NCBI GenBank assembly: GCA_963402885.1
Contig: OY727102.1
Span: 6,138,001-6,202,000 of the forward strand
Direction: 5' to 3'
From: Antedon bifida
Taxonomy: Eukaryota; Echinodermata; Crinoidea; Comatulida; Antedonidae
Length of the DNA: 64,000 bases
Position numbers and translations under genes: made by a program. Under the pieces are notes generated by a model. That model had not been told where the DNA came from. It made no database searches and worked only from the letters and a program-made list of their open reading frames with translations. This document shows, one piece after another, positions 13,065-24,244 of this stretch; positions within the stretch are counted from its first letter, which is position 1; every line of letters starts with the position of its first letter.

Positions 13065-13070
13065 AATAAA
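13065..13070 (+). terminator. Candidate distal poly(A) signal AATAAA
   Basis: AATAAA lies in less AT-biased context and is followed about 20 nt later by TCGTGTCATGTTTT. It lies just before the satellite and would give a 3' UTR of about 2.9 kb. Confidence 0.4.
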
Positions 13071-13496
13071 TGAAAAGGCTGAATATCTATCGTGTCATGT
13101 TTTCATAAATATGTTATTTTTCGACATAATTTGTTGTATGACATCATAGAATGATGATAATGCAATAGTGCCGTTTAAGAAGTCCAGGGGTATAGTTATT
13201 TTTTAACAAAATGGCAAAATTTCAACCTTTTCTATTTTTTTATTTCAATTATAATTTGGCCATTTTTTGGAAATATACTATAGCACAGGGATTTTTTCCA
13301 AAAATTGCAAAATTCAATTGACTTGCGCAGAACACATTTTATGAATTCTGCGCATGTCAATTATTATATAGTACCGTAGCCAGTTATGTCCAAAAATAAA
13401 AGAGTACTATATTACAGGGATTTTATAAAAAAATGAAAATGATGATTCTGCGCTATAGCATAATTGACATGCACAGATCCCATTATTCGACTCTGC

Positions 13497-14645
13497 GCAT
13501 GTTTATTATGCTGTAGTAACCATTTATGTCAAAAAATAAAAGGGTCGAAATATGGCCATTTTCCGAAAATTTCTCTGTACTATAGTACAGTATTTTTTTT
13601 CCAAAAATGGCCAAATTTCGACCTTTTTATTTTTCGATAAAACTGATTGCTATAGCATAATTGACATGCGCAGATCCTAATATTCGACTCTGCGCATGTT
13701 TATTATGCTATAGTAACCATTTATGTCAACAAATAAAAGGGTCGAAAAATGGCAATTTTTCGAAAATGTTCCTGTACTAATAGTACAGGAATTTTTTTTC
13801 GAAAAATGGCCAAATTTCGACCTTTTTATTTTTCGATAAAACTGATTGCTATAGCGTAATTGACATACGCAGATCCCAATATTCGACTCTGCGCATGCTT
13901 ATTATGCTATAGTAACCATTTATGTAAAAAAATAAAAGGGTCGAAAAATGGCAATTTTTCGAAAATTTTTCCTGTACTATAGTACATCGATATTTTCAAA
14001 AAATGGCCAAATTTCAACAGTTTTATTTTTCGATAAAACTGATTGCTATAGCATAATTGACATGCGCAGATCCTAATATTTGACTCTGCGCATGTTTATT
14101 ATGCTGTAGTAACCATTTATGTCAAAAAATAAAAGGGTCGAAATATGGCCATTTTCCGAAAATTTCTCTGTACTATAGTACAGTATTTTTTTTCCAAAAA
14201 TGGCCAAATTTCGACCTTTTTATTTTTCGATAAAACTGATTGCTATAGCATAATTGACATGCGCAGATCCTAATATTCGACTCTGCGCATGTTTATTATG
14301 CTATAGTAACCATTTATGTCAACAAATAAAAGGGTCGAAAAATGGCAATTTTTCGAAAATGTTCCTGTACTAATAGTACAGGAATTTTTTTTCGAAAAAT
14401 GGCCAAATTTCGACCTTTTTATTTTTCGATAAAACTGATTGCTATAGCATAATTGACATGCGCAGATCCTAATATTCGACTCTGCGCATGTTTATTATGC
14501 TATAGTAACCATTTATGTAAAAAAATAAAAGGGTCGAAAAATGGCAATTTTTCGAAAAATTTTCCTGTACTATAGTACATCGATATTTTCAAAAAATGGC
14601 CAAATTTCAACGGTTTTATTTTTCTATAAAACTGATTGCTATAGC
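13497..14645. repeat. Older higher-order repeat, 593-bp period
   Basis: The variant AGGGTCGAAATATGGCC occurs at 13541 and again 593 bp later at 14134. The intervening three-unit order matches in both copies with scattered differences, so this step is older than the 1,129-bp duplication. Confidence 0.65.
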
Positions 14646-16457
14646 ATAATTGACATTTATGTCAACAAATAAAAGGGTCGAAAAATGGCAATTTTTCGAA
14701 AATGTTCCTGTACTAATAGTACAGGAATTTTTTTTCGAAAAATGGCCAAATTTCGACCTTTTTATTTTTCGATAAAACTGATTGCTATAGCGTAATTGAC
14801 ATACGCAGATCCCAATATTCGACTCTGCGCATGTTTATTATGCTATAGTAACCATTTATGTAAAAAAATAAAAGGGTCGAAAAATGGCAATTTTTCGTAA
14901 ATTTCCCTGTACTATAGTACATGGATTTTTTCCAATAATGGCCAAATTTCGACCTTTTTATTTTTCGATAAAACTGATTGCTATAGCATAATTGACATGC
15001 GCAGATCCTAATAATCGACTCTGCGCATGTTTATTATGCTATAGTAACCATTTATGTCAAAAAATAAAAGGGTCAAAAAATGGCAATTTTTCGTAAATTT
15101 CCCTGTACTGTAGTACATGGATTTTTTCAAAAAATGGCCAAATTTCGACCGTTTTATTTTCTATAAAACGGATTGCTATAGCATAATTGACATGCGCAGA
15201 TCCTAATATTTGATTCTGCGCATGTTAATTATGCTATAGTAACCATTTATGTCAAAATAAAAGGGTCGAAAAATGGCAATTTTTCGTAAATTTCCCTGTA
15301 CTATAGTACATGGATTTTTTCAAAAAATGGCCAAATTTCGACCTTTTTATTTTTCGATAAAACTGATTGCTATAGCATAATTGACATGCGCAGATCCTAA
15401 TATTCGACTCTGCGCATGTTTATTATGCTATAGTAACCATTTATGTCAACAAATAAAAGGGTCGAAAAATGGCAATTTTTCGAAAATGTTCCTGTACTAA
15501 TAGTACAGGAATTTTTTTTCGAAAAATGGCCAAATTTCGACCTTTTTATTTTTCGATAAAACTGATTGCTATAGCATAATTGACATGCGCAGATCCTAAT
15601 ATTCGACTCTGCGCATGTTTATTATGCTATAGTAACCATTTATGTAAAAAAATAAAAGGGTCGAAAAATGGCAATTTTTCGAAAAATTTTCCTGTACTAT
15701 AGTACATCGATATTTTCAAAAAATGGCCAAATTTCAACGGTTTTATTTTTCTATAAAACTGATTGCTATAGCATAATTGACATTTATGTCAACAAATAAA
15801 AGGGTCGAAAAATGGCAATTTTTCGAAAATGTTCCTGTACTAATAGTACAGGAATTTTTTTTCGAAAAATGGCCAAATTTCGACCTTTTTATTTTTCGAT
15901 AAAACTGATTGCTATAGCGTAATTGACATACGCAGATCCCAATATTCGACTCTGCGCATGTTTATTATGCTATAGTAACCATTTATGTAAAAAAATAAAA
16001 GGGTCGAAAAATGGCAATTTTTCGTAAATTTCCCTGTACTATAGTACATGGATTTTTTCCAATAATGGCCAAATTTCGACCTTTTTATTTTTCGATAAAA
16101 CTGATTGCTATAGCATAATTGACATGCGCAGATCCTAATAATCGACTCTGCGCATGTTTATTATGCTATAGTAACCATTTATGTCAAAAAATAAAAGGGT
16201 CAAAAAATGGCAATTTTTCGTAAATTTCCCTGTACTGTAGTACATGGATTTTTTCAAAAAATGGCCAAATTTCGACCGTTTTATTTTCTATAAAACGGAT
16301 TGCTATAGCATAATTGACATGCGCAGATCCTAATATTTGATTCTGCGCATGTTAATTATGCTATAGTAACCATTTATGTCAAAATAAAAGGGTCGAAAAA
16401 TGGCAATTTTTCGTAAATTTCCCTGTACTATAGTACATGGATTTTTTCAAAAAATGG
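14200..16457. repeat. Higher-order tandem duplication, 1,129-bp period
   Basis: Rare variants recur exactly 1,129 bp apart: the truncated junction GACATTTATGTCAACAAAT (14649 and 15778), AATAATCGACTCTG (15011 and 16140) and TAAAACGGATTGC (15164 and 16293). The copies 14200-15328 and 15329-16457 appear identical by eye, so the duplication is recent or an assembly duplication. Confidence 0.85.
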
Positions 16458-18874
16458 CCAAATTTCGACCTTTTTATTTTTCGATAAAACTGATTGCTAT
16501 AGCATAATTGACATGCGCAGATCCCAATATTCGACTCTGCGCATGTTTATTATGCTGTAGTAACCATTTATGTCAAAAAATAAAAGGGTAGAAATATGGC
16601 CATTTTCCGAAAATTTCTCTGTACTATAGTACAGTATTTTTTTTCCAAAAATGGCTAAATTTCGACCTTTTTATTTTTCTATAAAACTGATTGCTATAAC
16701 ATAATTGACATGCGCAGATCCTAATATTCGACTCTGCGCCTGTTTATTATGCTATAGTAACCATTTATGTCAAAAAATAAAAGGGGAAAAAATTGCAATT
16801 TTTCGTAAATTTTCCTGTACTATAGTACATGGATTTTTTCCAAAAATGGCCAAATTTCGACCTTTTTATTTTTCGATAAAACTGATTGCTATAGCATAAT
16901 TGACATATGCAGATCCCAATATTCGACTCTGCGCATGTTTATTATGCTATAGTAACCATTTATGTAAAAAAATAAAAGGGTCGAAAAATGGCAATTTTTC
17001 GAAAATTTTTCCTGTACTATAGTACATCGATATTTTCAAAAAATGGCCAAATTTCGACGGTTTTATTTTTCTATAAAACTGATTGCTATAGCATAATTGA
17101 CATGCGCAGATCCTAATATTCGACTCTGCGCATGTTTATTATGCTATAGTAACCATTTATGTCAAAAAATAAAAGGGTCGAAAAATGGCAATTTTTCGTA
17201 AATTATCCTGTACTATAGTACATGGATTTTTTCAAAAAATGGCCAAATTTCGACCTTTTTATTTTTCGATAAAACTGATTGCTATAGGATAATTGACATG
17301 CGCAGATCCCAATATTTGACTCTGCGCATGTTTATTATGCTATAGTAACCATTTATGTCAAAAAATAAAAGGGTCGAAAAATGACAATTTTTCGTAAATT
17401 TTCCTGTACTATAGTACAGGAATTTTTTCCAAAAATGACCAAATTTCGACCTTTTTATTTTTCGATAAAACTGATTGCTATAGCATAATTGACATGCGCA
17501 GATCCCAATATTTGACTCTGCGCATGTTTATTATGCTATAGTAACCATTTATGTCAAAAAATAAAAGGGTCGAAAAATGACAATTTTTCGTAAATTTTCC
17601 TGTAGGCCTACTATAGTACATCGATATTTTCAAAAAATGGCCAAATTTCGACGGTTTTATTTTTCTATAAAACTGATGCTATAGCATAATTGACATGCGC
17701 AGATCCTAATATTCGACTCTGCGCCTGTTTATTATGCTATAGTAACCATTTATGTCAAAAAATAAAAGGGTCGAAAAATGACAATTTTTCGTAAATATCC
17801 CTGTACTATAGTACATGGATTTTTTCGAAAAATGGCCAAATTTCGACCTTTTTATTTTTCGATAAAACTGATTGCTATAGCATGATTGACATGCGCAGAT
17901 CCTAATATTCGACTCTGCGCATGTTTATTATGCTATTGTAACCATTTATGTCAAAAAAGGCAATTTTTTGAAAATGTCCCTGTACTATATTACATCGATA
18001 TTTTCAAAAAATGGCCAAATTTCGACGGTTTTATTTTTCTATAAAACTGATTGCTATAGCATAATTGACATGCGCAGATCCCAATATTTGACTCTGCGCA
18101 TGTTTATTATGCTATAGTAACCATTTATGTCAAAAAATAAAAGGGTCGAAAAATGACAATTTTTCGTAAATTTTCCTGTACTATAGTACAGGAATTTTTT
18201 CCAAAAATGGCCAAATTTCGACCTTTTTATTTTCGATAAAACTGATTGCAATAGCATAATTGACATGCGCAGATCCTAATATTCGACTCTGCGCCTGTTT
18301 ATATGTACTATAGTACAGGGATTTTTTCCAAAAATGGCCAAATTTCGACCTTTTTATTTTTCGATAAAACTGATTGTTATAGCATAATTGACATGCGCAG
18401 ATCCTAATATTCGACTCTGCGCATGTTTATTATGCTATAATAACCATTTATGTCAAAAATAAAAGGGTCGAAAAATGGCAATGTTTCGTAAATTTCCCTG
18501 TACTATAGTACATGGATTTTTTCAAAAAATGGCCAAATTTCGACCTTTTTATTTTTCGATAAAACTGATTGCTATAGCATAATTGACATGCGCAGATCCC
18601 AATATTCGACTCTGCGCATGTTTATCATCCTATAGTAACCATTTATGTCAAAAAAGGCAATTTTTAGAAAATTTCCCTGTGCTATAGTACAGGGATTTTT
18701 TCCAAAAATGGCCAAATTTCGATCTTTTTATTTTTCGATAAAACTGATTGCTATAGCATAATTGATATGCGCAGACCCCAATAGTCGAATCTGCGCATGT
18801 TTATTATGCTATAGTAACCATTTATGTCAAAAAATAAAAGGGTCGAAAAATGGCAATTTTTCGTAAATTTCCCT

Positions 18875-20478
18875 GTACTATAGTACATGGATTTTTTCCA
18901 AAAATGGCCAAATTTCGACCTTTTTATTTTTCTATAAAACTGATTGCTATAGCATAATTGACATGCGCAGATCCTAATATTCGACTCTGCGCCTGTTTAT
19001 TATGCTATAGTAACCATTTATGTCAAAAAATAAAAGGGTAAAAAAATGGCAATTTTTCGTAAATTTCCCTGTACTATAGTACATCGATATTTTCAAAAAA
19101 TGGCCAAATTTCGACGGTTTTATTTTTCTTTAAAACTGATTGCTATAGCATAATTGACATGCGCAGATCCTAATATTCGACTCTGCGCATGTTTATTATG
19201 CTATAGTAACCATTTATGTCAAAAAACAAAGGGGTCGAAAAATGGCAATTTTTCGTAAATTTCCCTGTACTATAGTACATGGATTCCCCTGTACATGGAT
19301 TTTTTCCAAAAATGGCCAAATTTCGACCTTTTTATTTTTCGATAAAACTGATTGCTATAGGATAATTGACATGCGCAGATCCCAATATTTGACTCTGCGC
19401 ATGCTATAGTAACCATTTATGTCAAAAAATAAAAGGGTCGAAAAATGACAATTTTTCGTAAATTTTCCTGTACTATAGTACATGGATTTTTTCCGAAAAT
19501 GGCCAAATTTCGACCTTTTTATTTTTCGATAAAACTGATTGCTATAGCATAATTGACATGCGCAGATCCTAATATTCGACTCTGCGCCTGTTTATTATGC
19601 TATAGTAACCATTTATGTCAAAAAACAAAGGGGTCGAAAAATGGCAATTTTTCGTAAATTTCCCTGTACTATAGTACATGGATTTTTTTCCAAAAATGGC
19701 CAAATTTCGACCCCTTTGTTTTTTGACATAAATGGTTACTATAGCATAATAAACAGGCGCAGAGTCGAATATTAGGATCTGCGCATGTCAATTATGCTAT
19801 AGCAATCAGTTTTATTGAAAAATAAAAAGGTCGAAATTTGGTCATTTTCGGAAAAAATCCATGTACTATAGTACAGGAAAATTTACGAAAAATTGTCATT
19901 TTTCGACCCTTTTATTTTTTGACATAAATGGTTACTATAGCATAATAAACATGCGCAGAGTCAAATATTGGGATCTGCGCATGTCAATTATCCTATAGCA
20001 ATCAGTTTTATCGAAAAATAAAAAGGTCGAAATTTGGCCATTTTTGGAAAAAATCCATGTACAGGGGAATCCATGTACTATAGTACAGGGAAATTTACGA
20101 AAAATTGCCATTTTTCGACCCCTTTGTTTTTTGACATAAATGGTTACTATAGCATAATAAACATGCGCAGAGTCGAATATTAGGATCTGCGCATGTCAAT
20201 TATGCTATAGCAATCAGTTTTAAAGAAAAATAAAACCGTCGAAATTTGGCCATTTTTTGAAAATATCGATGTACTATAGTACAGGGAAATTTACGAAAAA
20301 TTGCCATTTTTTTACCCTTTTATTTTTTGACATAAATGGTTACTATAGCATAATAAACAGGCGCAGAGTCGAATATTAGGATCTGCGCATGTCAATTATG
20401 CTATAGCAATCAGTTTTATAGAAAAATAAAAAGGTCGAAATTTGGCCATTTTTGGAAAAAATTCCTGTACTATAGTAC
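18875..20478. repeat. Large palindrome within the satellite, arms ~0.8 kb
   Basis: The centre of symmetry is at 19671-19672, inside GTACTATAGTAC (19666-19677). Private variants mirror: CAAAGGGGTCG 19626 with 19708-19718, GGATTCCCCTGTACATGG 19281 with 20055-20072, TTTAAAA 19129 with 20218-20224, GGGTAAAAAAATGGC 19036 with 20303-20317. Detailed matching stops at the dyad pair 18875-18886 and 20467-20478. Confidence 0.85.
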
Positions 20479-21814
20479 AGGAAAATTTACGAAAAATTGT
20501 CATTTTTCGACCCTTTTATTTTTTGACATAAATGGTTACTATAGCATAATAAACATGCGCAGAGTCAAATATTGGGATCTGCGCATGTCAATTATCCTAT
20601 AGCAATCAGTTTTATCGAAAAATAAAAAGATCGAAATTTGGCCATTTTTGGAAAAAATCCATGTACTATAGTACAGGGAAATTTACGAAAAATTGCCATT
20701 TTTCGACCCCTTTGTTTTTTGACATAAATGGTTACTATAGCATAATAAACATGCGCAGAGTCGAATATTAGGATCTGCGCATGTCAATTATGCTATAGAA
20801 ATCAGTTTTATAGAAAAATAAAACCGTCGAAATTTGGCAATTTTTTGAAAATATCGATGTACTATAGTACAGGGAAATTTTCAAAAAATTGCCTTTTTTG
20901 ACATAAATGGTTACTATAGCATAATAAACATGCGCAGAGTCGAATATTGGGATCTGCGCATGTCAATTATGCTATAGCAATCAGTTTTATCGAAAAATAA
21001 AAAGGTCGAAATTTGGCAATTTTTGGAAAACATCCATGTACTATAGTACAGGGATATTTACGAAAAATTGCCATTTTCGACCCTTTTATTTTTTGACATA
21101 AATGGTTACTATAGCATAATAAACATGCGCAGAGTCAAATATTAGGATCTGCGCATGTCAATTATGCTATAGCAATCCGTTTTATAGAAAATAAAACGGT
21201 CGAAATTTGGTCATTTTTTGATAAAATCCATGTACTATACAAGGAAATTTACGAAAAATTGCCATTTTTTGACCCTTTTATTTTTTGACATAAATGGTTA
21301 CTATAGCATAATAAACATGCGCAGAGTCGAATATTATGATCTGCGCATGTCAATTATGCTATAGCAATCAGTTTTATCGAAAAATAAAAAGGTCGAAATT
21401 TGGCCATTTATGGAAAAAACCCTGTACTATAGTACATGGAAATTTTCGGAAAAATGCCATTTTTCGACCCTTATTATATAGTACAGGATTTTTTTTCGAA
21501 AATGGCAAAATTTCGACCTTTTTATTTTTCGATAAAACTGATTGCTATAGCATAATTGACATGCGCAGATCTCATTACTCGACTCTGCGCATGTTTATTA
21601 TGCTATAGTAACCATTTATGTCAAAAAATAAAAGGGTCGAAATATGGCCATTTTCCGAAAATTTTCCTGTACAGGGAATTTTTTCAAAAAATGGCAAAAT
21701 TTCAACCTTTTTACTATAAACTGGTTACTATAGCATAATTGACATGTGCAGAACCCATTATTCGACTCTGCGCATGTTTATTATATTTTCAAAAAATTGT
21801 GAAATTTCGACCTT

Positions 21815-22226
21815 CGACATTGTGAGATATACTTGTTGGTTACCAACAACAATCGACATCTTGTGATATACTTGGTGGTTATCAACAACAATCGACATCG
21901 TGAGATATACTTGGTGGTTACCAAAAATAATCCAACAATCGACATCGTGAGATATACTTGGTGATTACCAACAACAATCGACATCGTGAGATATACTTGG
22001 TGGTTATCAACAACAATCGATATTGTGAGATATACTTGGTGGTTACCAACAACAATCCAACAATCGACATCGTGAGATATACTTGGTGGTTACCAACAAC
22101 AATCGACATCGTGAGATATACTTGGTGGTTACCAACAACAATCAACATCGTGAGATATACTTGATGGTTACCAACAACAATCAACATAGTTTAGATATAC
22201 TTGGTGGCTACCAACAACAATCGACA
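21815..22226. repeat. Minisatellite, ~39-bp unit, 10 copies
   Basis: The unit reads approximately GACATCGTGAGATATACTTG followed by GTGGTTACCAACAACAATC. Ten copies are seen, two with an extra AATCCAAC insertion. It abuts the satellite. Because the unit is about 13 codons long, frames on both strands stay open, but there is no gene evidence. Confidence 0.9.
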
Positions 22227-24205
22227 TAACACTGTATTGTAGTTTGATTAATGAAAACTGGGCCATGATTAAGTAATAAAATGGGTCCTACTAATAATTT
22301 CAAACAACTAAACTAGAAACAAGGTCATATTATTTTCTATTCAATTGCAAATTTAGTGTCATTGGATTTGTGTTCCGTATAAAATGATTGTAAATGTCCA
22401 TCTGGAATTTTAATCACAAATAATTGTATCTATATATAAATAATAAAGGGCAAAATTCGGTAAATCGCGCCTTACTTCTAGAATTTTTACTCGATGGTAT
22501 ATAAAGTTGGTTCGTACTTTCGGTACTGATTTTAACCACCTGATGTAACCCCGTTTACTAATTAAATTAAGTTAGATAATTAGTTATTGACGATTAAAAC
22601 GAATTTAGGTTCAACGATTTGCCCCAAATAGGGGTGTTTTCCGATCGTGGTATACACTGTCTAATGGATGTCCATCTTGAAAAATACCCGCCACAAAAAT
22701 GCGAGGAGGCTTCGCATTTTCTTATCTCCTCCTACGATAATTAATTTTAATAGCTGAAAACCGGTTGAACAGCTAGAGTACAGCATCATAATGTTGAAGA
22801 CAGGCCGATTTTCTTTAAAAAATACTATTTTGATAGATTTAATATACGATTATACAAATGTATTAATTTGCGATGAATGGAACATCCCAATCTCTCAGTC
22901 TGCCAGAGTTTGGTTTAACACAAGTAGGTAAATTTATGAGCCCTTGGTTTAACACATACGGTAGGTAAATATATGGGCCCTTTAAGAATAAACTTGCAAT
23001 ACTTTGACAATACTGTAAATACCTCATTTGAATCGAACATTTCTTACTGTGAATGTTCGTAACTGTTAGATGTAATATAAAAATATATACAAATAAACTT
23101 TATTACTGAGATTGTGGATAGGAGGCTCTACTGTTAGATATATAAACACATTATTATATACAAATAAACTTTATACTGACAGTTTCTTCTCAACGTTTGT
23201 ATTAATTAATAATTACCAAAAATATAAACGTCGTAGTGGTGTATCGTGACATGTACTTTAATATTTCAATCGATTATGACAGTGACAGTTTTAACAAAGT
23301 ATTAAATCGCAAATGTTTTACTGTATTTAGAGGTATATTATTTTATAGGCCAAAACATGAACAAAATATTTTGTTACTGAGTGGATAAAGAATATATTTA
23401 AAAACTGTTCCTCTTTGTACATATCCGCTTTCTCATCCCTCAACCCTAATGTTACATACAAAACACAAATTGGGTTTCTTTAAATGAGTTCAAATCAAAA
23501 ATTTGAACTCATTTTGTGATAAGTTTCTCCTTCGGAAGTAATTCCCAGGGTCCTAATTTTAATTGACTACATAAATCATCGTGTCTATTTATTCGTTTCT
23601 GTAAACGACAATGTATTATAGTCCTGCGGTATGTACATTTGAAATCGCCAGTTTTGTTACGCTGAAATTACTGTGTATTCGAGAACCAATTTTATCAAAC
23701 CAATGGTAAATACAAAGTAACATGGTGAAGAAGAAGAAACTGTTCGTGTAAGGAACAACAAACATTTAAGAAGGTATTTACCATCTAATTTCATATTTAC
23801 CATTCATACATTCATCCATGTAAATATTATTTGAGGATGTTTCATCTAGCTGAAGCTGATTATTAGGGAGCCTCAGAACAAGAAATTTATATTAATTAAC
23901 TAAATAATAAAATTGATATAATAATAGAAATCAAAGATTTCAAATTAAAAGTTTTAAACTCCATTTTATACGTAAAATAGCCTCAATCAATAATTACATA
24001 TAAAATCAATTTGATATATAAAATATAATTTGTTTATAAATATAAAAGTCTAAACAATAATGTATGTGTCTTACATATTGACATGACAGAGGTTTAATAG
24101 CATGTCTCCGCTTAAGAGCTGTGCATGTATTGTTACTCCATGCATCTAGTTATCTTCTTTGATCCACACCAGCTCCATCAAAATGAAAACACTTTTTTTG
24201 TATAA
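22227..24205. other. Intergenic, no gene seen; two small hairpins
   Basis: AT-rich spacer between the satellite and the COMMD10 3' end. It contains a hairpin with stem AAAATGCGA/TCGCATTTT near 22696-22721 and a 14-bp perfect inverted repeat AAATGAGTTCAAAT at 23482-23495 with 23501-23514. No coding exon is recognisable. Confidence 0.5.
24093..24098 (-). terminator. COMMD10: Candidate COMMD10 poly(A) signal ATTAAA
   Basis: TTTAAT on the plus strand reads ATTAAA on the minus strand, about 110 nt past the COMMD10 stop. No AATAAA lies between the stop and this site. Confidence 0.35.
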
Positions 24206-24244
24206 TCAGCTCAGTGAATCAAGCTGTCCTTGTATTATCTCAAG
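24206..24244 (-). CDS. COMMD10: COMMD10 coding exon 7, C-terminus
   Basis: A 39-nt terminal exon follows the acceptor TTTCATTTCAG and encodes [12 protein letters not shown] and TGA. It is supported by phase and by match to the human C-terminus. Confidence 0.93.
   Translation of the reverse strand, partial: LEIIQGQLDSLS

Larger units (their letters stand above)
10210..13090 (+). other. Probable 3' UTR and downstream of the receptor gene
   Basis: No coding sequence is seen between the receptor stop and the satellite. Candidate poly(A) signals lie at 10851 and 13065. The stretch holds degenerate ATTGATTA repeats and a TTAA-flanked MITE. Confidence 0.45.
13190..21815. repeat. 8.6 kb satellite of ~195-bp doubly palindromic units
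   Basis: About 44 units of 194-199 bp fill the region. Each unit has dyad 1 at CCTGTACTATAGTACAGG, with ~70-bp imperfect arms reaching CTATAG on either side, and dyad 2 between CATGCGCAG and CTGCGCATG, with ~24-bp arms ending at CTATAG. One unit therefore equals two ~98-bp modules in opposite orientation. Orientation by the GACATGCGCAGATCC strand is plus to ~19,670, inverted to ~21,470, then plus again to the end. Edge units (13,190-13,480 and 21,480-21,800) are most diverged, as in arrays homogenised from the middle. Open frames inside are repeat translations, not genes. The unit may descend from an amplified foldback MITE, which is an inference. Confidence 0.95.

Noticed and set aside
16705-21984. 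Open frames of 60-90 codons across the satellite on both strands
   Set aside because: They are translations of the repeat unit, overlap in several frames and change with each unit variant. There is no start context, splice structure or domain.
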